Under the pieces are notes generated by a model. The model was not told the origin of the DNA, did not search any database, and saw only the letters and a list, made by a program, of their open reading frames with translations. The translations under genes were made by a program, and so were the position numbers. Source: WHSM01 sp050701635 (lineage in GTDB: Bacteria; Actinomycetota; Actinomycetes; Mycobacteriales; Micromonosporaceae). Taken from it: a stretch of DNA of 5,497 nt. Location of the stretch: the NCBI GenBank assembly GCA_050701635.1, contig JBOGDF010000357.1, positions 1 through 5,497 of the forward strand, given 5' to 3'. Below are positions 1 through 5,463 of this stretch, piece by piece (position 1 is the stretch's first letter; each line of letters opens with the position of its first letter).

Positions 1-1076
1 GCCGCGGCCCGGGCGGGCGTGGCCCCGGAGGCGGCGGCGGTCGTGGCCAGTACGGAGGCGGCGGCCGCAAGGTAAGACCGCGCTGGGGCCGGATCTTCCT
101 GGTCACCACCGGCGTGATCGCGGTGCTCGCGCTCGCCGCCGCGGCGGGCGCCTGGGCGTACGTCTCCTCGCTGAACGACGACATGAAGCGCACCGACGCG
201 TTCGGCGCCCTGACCGGGGACCGGCCGGCGAAGAAGGTCGACGGCACGCTGAACATCCTGATCCTGGGGACCGACTCGCGGGACCCGTCGGCGAAGCAGG
301 CCGCGGGCGAGTGGCGTACCGACACGATCATCCTGTTGCACGTGCCGGCCAGCCACGACAAGGCCTACCTGATCTCGCTGCCCCGTGACCTGTGGGTGGA
401 TGTGCCGGAGAGCCCGGACGGCCAGAACGGCGGCCACATGGCGAAGCTGAACGCCGCTTACTCCTGGGGCGGCCCGCCGCTGATGGTGCAGACCGTGGAG
501 CAGTTCACCGGCGTACTGATCGACCACCTGGCGATCGTCGACTTCTGGGGCTTCCAGAAGGTGGTCAACGCGGTCGGCGGGGTGAAGCTGTGCCCGGAGA
601 TCCCGCCGGGCAAGAAGGTCCTCACCTCGGTGCACCCACCGCACCGGGAGTTCAAGCCGGGCTGCCAGGTCTACAAGGGCGACGCGGCGCTGGACTACAT
701 CCGGCAGCGCAAGCAGTTCCCCGAGGGTGACTTCGCCCGGATGCGGCACCAGCAGGAGTTCCTCAAGGCGCTGATGGATCAGGCGACCTCGCGGCAGGTG
801 TTCACCAGCCCCACCGCGATGAAGAGTTTCATGGAATCGGTGACCCAGGCGGTGACCGTTGACCAGGATTTCTCGTTGTTGGATATGGCGATCCAGTTCA
901 GGAGCCTGCGCAGCGAGGACCTGATGTTCATGACCAGCCCGCACCTGGGCACCGACACGATCGACGGACAGAGCGTGATCGTCTCCGACAAGGAGAAGGC
1001 GGTGTCGCTGTACGAGGCTGTGACGAACGACCAGGTCGCCGAATGGCTCAAGAAGAATCCGCCCAAGAAGAAGTAG
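1..1076 (+). CDS. LCP family protein, copy 1 (5' end outside window)
   Basis: This is a membrane-anchored LytR-CpsA-Psr phosphotransferase, a family that transfers glycopolymers from undecaprenyl carriers to peptidoglycan outside the cell. The frame whose first whole codon is at base 3 stays open to the left edge, giving at least 357 residues. Counting from base 3, residues 1-27 are a Gly/Arg-rich cytoplasmic tail and about 28-57 a membrane helix. LCP motifs follow: GTDSRD (nt 267-284), TDT (about 318-326), LPRD (378-389), DYIRQR (693-710) and DFARMRHQQ (729-755). Cysteines at nt 591-593 and 663-665 match the other two copies. The GTG at 114 lies inside the membrane helix and would destroy it, so I reject it as the start. 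The C-terminus is lysine-rich (KKNPPKKK). The family call is firm; the polymer substrate is unknown. The stop is TAG at 1074-1076. Confidence 0.93.
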   Translation, partial: RGPGGRGPGGGGGRGQYGGGGRKVRPRWGRIFLVTTGVIAVLALAAAAGAWAYVSSLNDDMKRTDAFGALTGDRPAKKVDGTLNILILGTDSRDPSAKQAAGEWRTDTIILLHVPASHDKAYLISLPRDLWVDVPESPDGQNGGHMAKLNAAYSWGGPPLMVQTVEQFTGVLIDHLAIVDFWGFQKVVNAVGGVKLCPEIPPGKKVLTSVHPPHREFKPGCQVYKGDAALDYIRQRKQFPEGDFARMRHQQEFLKALMDQATSRQVFTSPTAMKSFMESVTQAVTVDQDFSLLDMAIQFRSLRSEDLMFMTSPHLGTDTIDGQSVIVSDKEKAVSLYEAVTNDQVAEWLKKNPPKKK

Positions 1077-1107
1077 AAACACCTCATTTGTACGTGCACA
1101 TTTGACC

Positions 1108-1141
1108 CGCCGCTACTGACCCACTCCTCGCAGTAGCGGCG
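1108..1141 (+). terminator. Stem-loop after LCP copy 1, probable terminator
   Basis: Two perfectly complementary 11-base arms (CGCCGCTACTG at 1108-1118, CAGTAGCGGCG at 1131-1141) enclose a 12-base loop, 31 bp after the LCP 1 stop. There is no T-run after the stem, which is common for GC-rich actinobacterial terminators. It is the strongest hairpin seen in the window. It probably ends or attenuates transcription between the first and second LCP genes; an operator is the main alternative. Confidence 0.6.
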
Positions 1142-1176
1142 CGTACGAGGGGGAGTCGCGCGAGGCGGGCGAGATC

Positions 1177-1184
1177 CGTACAGT
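1177..1184 (+). promoter_or_regulatory. Candidate -10 region upstream of LCP copy 2
   Basis: The octamer CGTACAGT contains TACAGT, which fits the actinobacterial -10 pattern TANNNT. It lies between the stem-loop and the GTG at 1227. The same octamer precedes the third LCP gene. No convincing -35 hexamer is seen 16-18 bp upstream. If used, it would give a 5' leader of about 35 nt carrying the ribosome site GGAGGAGG (1215-1222). Confidence 0.35.
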
Positions 1185-1226
1185 GGGTCCGCAGCCCCTG
1201 ACCCGCACCCCGTCGGAGGAGGCCTG

Positions 1227-2300
1227 GTGGCCGGCAGACACCGACCACACCGCGCTGCCCACACCCCATGGTGGGCGCGTTTGTGTGTCTGGTTCGGCGC
1301 TGCCCTGATGCTGTTGTCGGGGGGCGTGTTGATCGGCGGCAACCTGCTGCTGGGCAACCTCGCCGGCAACATCGACACCCAGGATCTGCTCGGCGGCGCC
1401 CGCAAGGCCAACGCCGGCAGGGCCTCACTCGACGGCCCGCTCAACATGCTGCTGCTCGGCACCGACCGGCGCGACGGCTGGTCGACCTGGCAGTCGGACA
1501 CGATCATCATGGTCCACGTCCCCAAGGAGCACGACCGGGCGTACCTGATCTCGTTCCAGCGCGACACCCTGGTCGACATCCCCGCCGACGAAGAGGCCAA
1601 CTACGACGGCGGGCAGGACAAGCTCAACTCCGCCTTCGCGTACGGGGGGCGCCGCGAGAACGGCAAGTTCAGCGTCGCCGGCGGCTTCGGTCTGATGGCG
1701 GCGACGCTGCGGGAGACCACCCAGATCGCGTTCGACACCGGCGCGGTGATCGACTTCCAGGGGTTCATCAAGATCGTGGACGTGTTGGGCGGCGTACGGG
1801 TCTGCATCGAGACCCCCAAGGGCCGCAACAGCTTCAAGTCGATCCACAAGCCGTACCGGACGTTCCACAAGGGCTGCCAGCACTACAACTCGCACGCGGT
1901 GCTCGACTACACCCGGCAGCGCAAGCAGTTCGACTCCGAGCCGGGCGGCGGCGACTTCGCGCGGATGCGGCACCAGCAGCAGGTGATCAAGGCGATCCTG
2001 GGCCAGACCCTGGCGAAGGGCTTCGACGAGCCGACCAAGCTGCCGCAGCTGGCGAAGGCCGCCGGCAAGTCGCTGCTGATGGACAACACGATCCCGCTGC
2101 CCGACCTGGCGTTCGCGCTCCGCAACATCACGCCCGCCAACCTGACCGGCATCAAGGTCCCGGTGCAGGAGCTCAACTCGGGCGGGATCTCGTACCAGCA
2201 GCTGGTCGACGACAAGGCCGGGTCGCTGTTCCAGGCGATCCGGGAAGACAAGATCGACGGCTGGGTGCTGAAGAACCCGCAGTTCGTCAACCCGATGTGA
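1227..2300 (+). CDS. LCP family protein, copy 2
   Basis: This is a complete 357-residue LytR-CpsA-Psr glycopolymer transferase with the usual topology: a short basic N-terminus (1-18), one membrane helix (about 19-45) and an extracytoplasmic LCP domain (about 70-265). Visible motifs are GTDRRD (78-83), SDT with D91, QRDT with R112 and D113, TRQR with R230 and R232, and DFARMRHQQ (243-251). These match the family's phosphate- and metal-binding arginines and aspartates. Cys193 and Cys217 align with cysteines in both neighbouring copies and may pair. Compared with the other copies there are a few extra residues (around 236-242) between RKQF and the final motif. The GTG start is supported by GGAGGAGG at 1215-1222, four bases upstream, and by an intact helix after it. 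It resembles copy 3 more than copy 1: I count 23 of 33 identities in the stretch before and including the first motif. The substrate is not known. Confidence 0.94.
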   Translation: MAGRHRPHRAAHTPWWARLCVWFGAALMLLSGGVLIGGNLLLGNLAGNIDTQDLLGGARKANAGRASLDGPLNMLLLGTDRRDGWSTWQSDTIIMVHVPKEHDRAYLISFQRDTLVDIPADEEANYDGGQDKLNSAFAYGGRRENGKFSVAGGFGLMAATLRETTQIAFDTGAVIDFQGFIKIVDVLGGVRVCIETPKGRNSFKSIHKPYRTFHKGCQHYNSHAVLDYTRQRKQFDSEPGGGDFARMRHQQQVIKAILGQTLAKGFDEPTKLPQLAKAAGKSLLMDNTIPLPDLAFALRNITPANLTGIKVPVQELNSGGISYQQLVDDKAGSLFQAIREDKIDGWVLKNPQFVNPM

Positions 2301-2366
2301 CCTCCGCCGGGCCCTCGGGCTGTCGTCCTTGCCGATAGTCGGGTCGCCGCGGTGAGGTGGCGCTCG

Positions 2367-2372
2367 TACAGT
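2367..2372 (+). promoter_or_regulatory. Candidate -10 region upstream of LCP copy 3
   Basis: TACAGT lies within the octamer CGTACAGT (2365-2372), identical to that at 1177-1184 before copy 2. It is 54 bp upstream of the GTG start. No clear -35 hexamer is visible. The support is the repeated position in two paralogous upstream regions; an 8-base match could be inherited or chance. Confidence 0.33.
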
Positions 2373-2390
2373 TGAAGCGGTGCCGGCCAT

Positions 2391-2402
2391 CGACGATCGT
2401 CG
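2391..2402. promoter_or_regulatory. 12-bp perfect palindrome in the LCP 3 leader
   Basis: CGACGATCGTCG is its own reverse complement. It lies between the candidate -10 (2367-2372) and the ribosome site AGGAGG (2417-2422), which suits a dimeric repressor site or a small leader hairpin. Similar palindromes do occur by chance in GC-rich DNA. No counterpart was seen before copy 2. Confidence 0.3.
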
Positions 2403-2426
2403 TCGGATCTGCCGGTAGGAGGTACT

Positions 2427-3491
2427 GTGCCGTCCGGCCACACGGACCGCCCCGTACGCACCCGCCGCCCTCGTGGACCGTGGTGGGCATGGCTGTGCCT
2501 GGTCGTCGGGGTGCTGCTGGTCGTGGCCTCCGGAGGCGCGCTGGCCGGGGTGAATGTGCTGGTCAACCGCTACAGCAGCGGGGTCGCCACCGACGACCTG
2601 CTCGGCGACGCCCGCAAGGACAACGCGGGCCGGGCCAGCGTCGAGGGCCCGCTGAACATCCTGATGGTCGGCTCCGACTATCGCGACGACCCGGAATTGA
2701 AGGGCTCGCTGTGGCGGGCCGACACCGTGATGGTGCTGCACGTACCCGCCGACCACTCCAGGGCTTACCTGATCTCGTTCTCCCGGGACACCTGGGTGGA
2801 CATCCCACCGTCCGAGGACGGTACGTGGGCCGGCGGGCAGGACAAGCTCAACGCGGCGTTCGTACACGGCGGCAACGGGCCCGGTGGTTACCGGTTGCTG
2901 GCGGCGACGCTCTCCGACGTGATGGATGTGCAGTTCGACAGCGGCGCCGTGATCGACTTCTACGGCTTCGTGAAGGTGGTCGAGGTGCTGGGCGGCGTCG
3001 ACCTGTGCATCGAGACGCCGAAGGGCACCGACAAGTTCACCTCGATCCACCCGCCGCACCGGACGTTCAAGAAGGGCTGCGACCACTACGACGGCCACGC
3101 CGCGCTGGACTACGTACGGCAGCGCAAGCAGTTCGAAGACGGCGACAGCGCCCGGATGCGGCATCAGCAGCAGTTCCTCAAGGCGCTGCTGGCCGAAGCG
3201 CGGGAGCAGGGCGTACACAAGGATCTTGGCAAGCTGGACGCGCTGATCCGGGCCGGCGGCGAGTCGCTCACCATCGACCGGAGCCTGCCGGTGGCCGATC
3301 TGGCGTACACACTGCGTGACATCGGGCCGGAGGACCTGACCGCGATCCAGGTGCCGACGGAAGGCCGGCAGGGCAACGGCTGGTACGCCGAGCTGGTCGA
3401 CCCCGCCCCGTCGCTGTTCGAGGCGGTACGCCAAGACCGGCTCGAGTACTGGGTCTGGGAGCACCCGGAGCACGTCAACTCGCTGACGTAG
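2427..3491 (+). CDS. LCP family protein, copy 3
   Basis: This is a complete 354-residue LytR-CpsA-Psr transferase. It has a basic cytoplasmic N-terminus (1-17), a membrane helix (about 20-46) and an extracytoplasmic catalytic domain (about 74-260). Key motifs are GSDYRD (82-87), ADT with D99, SRDT with R120 and D121, DYVRQR (228-233) and DSARMRHQQ (240-248). Cys194 and Cys218 match the pair in copies 1 and 2. The GTG start has AGGAGG at 2417-2422 four bases upstream, and the helix lies wholly downstream. The gene begins 126 bp after copy 2 and stops 54 bp before the rhodanese gene, which may share its transcript. One short C-terminal stretch (3150-3192) is closer in DNA to copy 1 than to copy 2, although overall it looks closer to copy 2. 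The role is peptidoglycan-glycopolymer ligation; the particular polymer cannot be read from the sequence. Confidence 0.94.
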   Translation: MPSGHTDRPVRTRRPRGPWWAWLCLVVGVLLVVASGGALAGVNVLVNRYSSGVATDDLLGDARKDNAGRASVEGPLNILMVGSDYRDDPELKGSLWRADTVMVLHVPADHSRAYLISFSRDTWVDIPPSEDGTWAGGQDKLNAAFVHGGNGPGGYRLLAATLSDVMDVQFDSGAVIDFYGFVKVVEVLGGVDLCIETPKGTDKFTSIHPPHRTFKKGCDHYDGHAALDYVRQRKQFEDGDSARMRHQQQFLKALLAEAREQGVHKDLGKLDALIRAGGESLTIDRSLPVADLAYTLRDIGPEDLTAIQVPTEGRQGNGWYAELVDPAPSLFEAVRQDRLEYWVWEHPEHVNSLT

Positions 3492-3545
3492 TGCGCGTTA
3501 TCGTTCGGGAGTGCGCCAGAACGGCGCGAAACAGGAGGAGTCGTC

Positions 3546-3881
3546 GTGTTTCAGGTGCGAGTGCCGAGTGTGAGCGTCGATCAGGTGCCCGACGGCGCCT
3601 ACCTGCTGGACGTACGGGAGCCCGACGAGTGGGACGCGGGACGGGCGCCGGGCGCGCACCACGTACCGATGCAGGAGATCCCGGCGCGGCTGGACGAGGT
3701 GCCGGTCGACGGTGAGGTGGTGGTGGTCTGCCGGATGGGCGGCCGCTCCGCTCAGGTGGTCAACTTCCTGCGGTCGCAGGGCCGCGACAACGTGCTCAAC
3801 CTCGACGGCGGGATGCGCGCCTGGGCCGACTCCGGCCGTCCCCTGGCGAACGACGGCCCCGCCGGGCCCGAGATCATCTAG
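3546..3881 (+). CDS. Single-domain rhodanese-like protein
   Basis: This is a 111-residue protein consisting of one rhodanese domain, typical of GlpE/PspE-sized sulfurtransferases. The N-terminal CH2A-like motif LDVREPDEWDAG is at 21-32. The active-site loop CRMGGRS spans 62-68 with Cys62 as the expected persulfide-forming residue, and NLDGGMRAW (85-93) is the usual C-terminal motif. There is no signal peptide or membrane helix, so it is probably cytoplasmic. A catalytic cysteine predicts thiosulfate or other sulfane-sulfur transfer, but the true donor and acceptor are unknown. The GTG start has AGGAGGAG at 3533-3540. It lies 54 bp after LCP copy 3 with no strong terminator between, so read-through is plausible. 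The last codons fall within a 16-bp direct repeat copied again 33 bp on, so the C-terminal PEII may come from a local duplication. Confidence 0.93.
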   Translation: MFQVRVPSVSVDQVPDGAYLLDVREPDEWDAGRAPGAHHVPMQEIPARLDEVPVDGEVVVVCRMGGRSAQVVNFLRSQGRDNVLNLDGGMRAWADSGRPLANDGPAGPEII

Positions 3882-3914
3882 CGCCGACAGTCCACCACGC
3901 CCGAGATCATCTAG
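3866..3914 (+). repeat. 16-bp direct repeat at the rhodanese stop codon
   Basis: GCCCGAGATCATCTAG occurs exactly at 3866-3881, ending with the rhodanese TAG stop, and again at 3899-3914. The period is 33 bp. The second copy is non-coding. This looks like a small tandem duplication across the 3' end of the gene. Confidence 0.85.
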
Positions 3915-3950
3915 GGAAGACCCTTGGGCAGACCCTAGGGCCGAAAGTCC
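3878..3950 (+). repeat. Interleaved imperfect repeats with CTAG sites
   Basis: CTAGCGCCGACAGTCC (3878-3893) recurs as CTAGGGCCGAAAGTCC (3935-3950), 14 of 16 matching. GACCCTTGGGC (3919-3929) recurs as GACCCTAGGGC (3931-3941), 10 of 11 matching. CCCTAGGG at 3933-3940 is a perfect palindrome. Together with the 16-bp repeat, most of the first 70 bp of this gap is built from short duplicated pieces. Confidence 0.7.
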
Positions 3951-4037
3951 GCAATGCCTGGTGCAAGCTGCAGGGGCACCCGTGTCGGGGTACGGTCGTT
4001 TTGAGGTCTGTTGGTAGAGATCGCTGGTAAGCATCGC
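3951..4037. other. Remaining rhodanese-ATPase intergenic sequence
   Basis: The rest of the gap contains a weak 5-bp stem (GGTGC at 3960-3964, GCACC at 3976-3980) and a lone TTGAGG at 4001-4006 without a good -10 partner. No small gene with its own ribosome site is visible. A promoter for the ATPase gene probably lies here but cannot be placed. Confidence 0.35.
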
Positions 4038-4044
4038 AGGAGGG
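4038..4044 (+). promoter_or_regulatory. Ribosome binding site that fixes the ATPase start
   Basis: AGGAGGG ends two bases before the ATG at 4047; the core AGGAGG ends three bases before it. This supports ATG 4047 over an in-frame TTG at 4011, which has no such site upstream. The spacing is slightly short compared with the other genes here. Confidence 0.7.
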
Positions 4045-4046
4045 CC

Positions 4047-4496
4047 ATGCGGCCGGCACGGGGAGAGTGGATTACCGACGCGCGTCGACGCGAGCCGGCA
4101 CGCAGCGTCGCCGTGCCCCATCACCCGAGCAGCGCCGCGCTGGTCCGCCGGCAGTTGATCTCCGATCTCACCACCTCCGGATGCCGGACAGAGTTCGCCG
4201 ACGACGCCGCCGTGGTCGCCAGCGAGCTGGTCGGCAACGCCGTACGGCATGCCCGTCCGCTGCCCGGCGGCGAGCTGGCGGTCAGCTGGCGTACCGCCCC
4301 GGACGGGTTGGAGATCCGGGTCATCGACGGGGGTTCCCCGCAGGCTCCCATGCTGCGCCGGATGCCGCCCGAGTCGGTCAACGGTCGCGGGCTGGTGATC
4401 GTGTCGACGCTGGCCGCCCAGTGGGGCGTCGCGCCGGACACCCGCGGTCGTTGCGTCTGGGCCTGGCTCGGCCACCTCTCGCGGGTCGCCTCGTAG
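4047..4496 (+). CDS. RsbW/SpoIIAB-like ATP-binding regulatory protein
   Basis: This is a 149-residue GHKL-type ATPase domain of the anti-sigma-factor/serine kinase class (HATPase_c). The N-box is ASELVGNAVRHAR (58-70), with Glu60, Asn64 and His68 in the expected positions. The G1 box is IDGG (93-96) with Asp94, and the glycine-rich lid motif is NGRGL (112-116). It has no membrane segment and no sensor or receiver domain. The N-terminus (1-22) is basic and probably outside the fold. Relatives bind ATP and inhibit sigma factors or phosphorylate STAS anti-anti-sigma proteins; many actinobacterial copies are orphans of unknown target. No sigma factor, STAS protein or PP2C phosphatase is adjacent, so the target cannot be named. 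The ATG start is chosen from the ribosome site at 4038-4044. Confidence 0.88.
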   Translation: MRPARGEWITDARRREPARSVAVPHHPSSAALVRRQLISDLTTSGCRTEFADDAAVVASELVGNAVRHARPLPGGELAVSWRTAPDGLEIRVIDGGSPQAPMLRRMPPESVNGRGLVIVSTLAAQWGVAPDTRGRCVWAWLGHLSRVAS

Positions 4497-4536
4497 CAGT
4501 CCCTTGTGGACGGTTGCGCTGCGTGATGCGCACCGG

Positions 4537-4558
4537 GTGTACGCGAGGCGGCGTACAC
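4537..4558. promoter_or_regulatory. Perfect 8-6-8 inverted repeat before the DUF5926 gene
   Basis: GTGTACGC (4537-4544) and GCGTACAC (4551-4558) are perfect reverse complements separated by six bases. The right arm ends one base before TAGGGT (4560-4565), so a bound dimer would cover the -35 and spacer region. It is therefore a good operator candidate. It could instead be a terminator hairpin for the upstream ATPase gene, though no T-run follows. Confidence 0.5.
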
Positions 4559-4559
4559 G

Positions 4560-4572
4560 TAGGGTCTATGCT
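4560..4572 (+). promoter_or_regulatory. Candidate -10 region(s), leaderless DUF5926 start
   Basis: Two hexamers fit actinobacterial -10 patterns: TAGGGT (4560-4565) and TATGCT (4567-4572). The second ends eight bases before the GTG at 4581, which would place the transcript start at or very near that codon. There is no purine-rich ribosome site before 4581, unlike every other complete gene here, which agrees with leaderless translation. Confidence 0.5.
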
Positions 4573-4580
4573 CTGTCGCC

Positions 4581-5462
4581 GTGAGCAAGCGCCGAGGCAA
4601 GGCCGCACGCCGGCCGTCCGAGAAGAAGCAGAAAGTACGCGACGTCTTCGTGGCTCGCCCGTACGAGGGGCTGGTCGACGAGGTGGAGTGGATCGCGTTG
4701 CGGGAGCTCGTCCCCGCGGCGACCGCGCCGTTACGACTCGCCCCCGAGTACGCCGAGCAGCACCCGGACCGGGAGGTGATCCTGGCGACCGTACTGCCAT
4801 TGGCGTGGCCGGCGATGACCAAGCCGGACGGGCGGATCTTCGTCGGGCTGCAGCGGCAGTTCAACTCCGGCGACGTCAGCCGTGACCTGGCCGCGGCGCT
4901 GCTGTCCGCGCTGGACACCGAGCCGGGCAAGACCGTGGACGTGCCGTCGCTGGCCGGACCCGGGCCGCGGCTGCAGGACGTGCTCGCCGACGGCGCGCTC
5001 GACATCACGCTGCACGAGGGCTTCGACTTCTGGCTCGACGAGGGCGCCGCCGACGACCCCAACGTGCAGGCCAGCATGGAGCGCGCCAACGAGTCGGTCT
5101 ACCCGACCGTACGGCTGGCGGCCGCGCGGGCGGCGTACTGGTGCCAGGTGCCGGACCGGGCGCACGTGAGGTGGGTGCTGCCGGAGCCGGAGGACACCGC
5201 GCTCACCGCGCTGGCCCGGATGGCCGGCGCCGGCCCGCTCACCCTCGGCGACGGTACGAAGTTCGCCGGCATGTTCCGCGCCCACGGCCTGCTGGTGCCG
5301 GTCTGGGACCTGCCCCGGGAAGCCGAGGCGACGTCCTGGGAGCACCCGCTCGCCGACTTCGCCAAGCGGTACACCGACGCGCTGACCGTCGACGCCCCGC
5401 TGACCGCCGAGGAACGCCGCTCCCGCCAGGGCCTGCTCGGCCGCCAACTCACCCTCCGCTGA
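4581..5462 (+). CDS. DUF5926 family protein
   Basis: This is a 293-residue soluble protein of unknown function. I recognise the DUF5926 family of actinobacteria from remembered conserved blocks such as RPYEGL (26-31), ALRELVPAAT (39-48), ATVLPLAWPA (69-78), GDVSRDLA (97-104), RAHGLLVPVWDLP (234-246) and DAPLTAEERR near the end. The first 20 residues are strongly basic (SKRRGKAARRPSEKKQK). No membrane helix, signal peptide or catalytic motif is visible. As I recall, Streptomyces relatives carry an N-terminal SEC-C zinc motif (CPCGSG type) just before the RPFEGL block; here a Lys/Arg tail takes its place and no cysteine cluster is present. The GTG start has no ribosome site but has a -10-like sequence close upstream. 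The C-terminus is intact. No functional inference is made beyond the family. Confidence 0.85.
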   Translation: MSKRRGKAARRPSEKKQKVRDVFVARPYEGLVDEVEWIALRELVPAATAPLRLAPEYAEQHPDREVILATVLPLAWPAMTKPDGRIFVGLQRQFNSGDVSRDLAAALLSALDTEPGKTVDVPSLAGPGPRLQDVLADGALDITLHEGFDFWLDEGAADDPNVQASMERANESVYPTVRLAAARAAYWCQVPDRAHVRWVLPEPEDTALTALARMAGAGPLTLGDGTKFAGMFRAHGLLVPVWDLPREAEATSWEHPLADFAKRYTDALTVDAPLTAEERRSRQGLLGRQLTLR

Positions 5463-5463
5463 C

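Noticed and set aside
114..116. GTG as start of LCP copy 1
   Set aside because: It lies inside the predicted membrane helix, has no ribosome site, and the frame is open with plausible protein sequence to the window edge.
1425..3473. Long minus-strand open frame of 682 codons opposite LCP copies 2 and 3
   Set aside because: It spans two well-supported plus-strand genes and the gap between them, its protein is rich in R, V, L and D with internal echoes of the two paralogues, and it has no recognisable domain. Long antisense frames are expected in GC-rich coding DNA.
3513..3527. GCGCC/GGCGC hairpin between LCP copy 3 and the rhodanese gene
   Set aside because: Only 5-bp arms and no T-run; not enough to call a terminator.
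4011..4013. TTG as start of the ATPase gene
   Set aside because: The ATG at 4047 has AGGAGG just upstream, while the TTG has none; extending to it adds only a short basic stretch translated through the ribosome site.
3988..4018. Stress-sigma-type promoter (GTTT with GGGTAC or GGTAGA) before the ATPase gene
   Set aside because: The candidate -35 and -10 elements are wrongly ordered or only about 11 bp apart, so no acceptable spacing exists.
3498..4475. Minus-strand open frame over the rhodanese and ATPase genes
   Set aside because: It covers two genes with clear domain motifs on the other strand and shows no family signature or ribosome site of its own.
4515..4532. Small hairpin TGCGC/GCGCA after the ATPase stop as a terminator
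   Set aside because: A 5-bp stem with an 8-base loop is too weak to separate from chance in GC-rich DNA.
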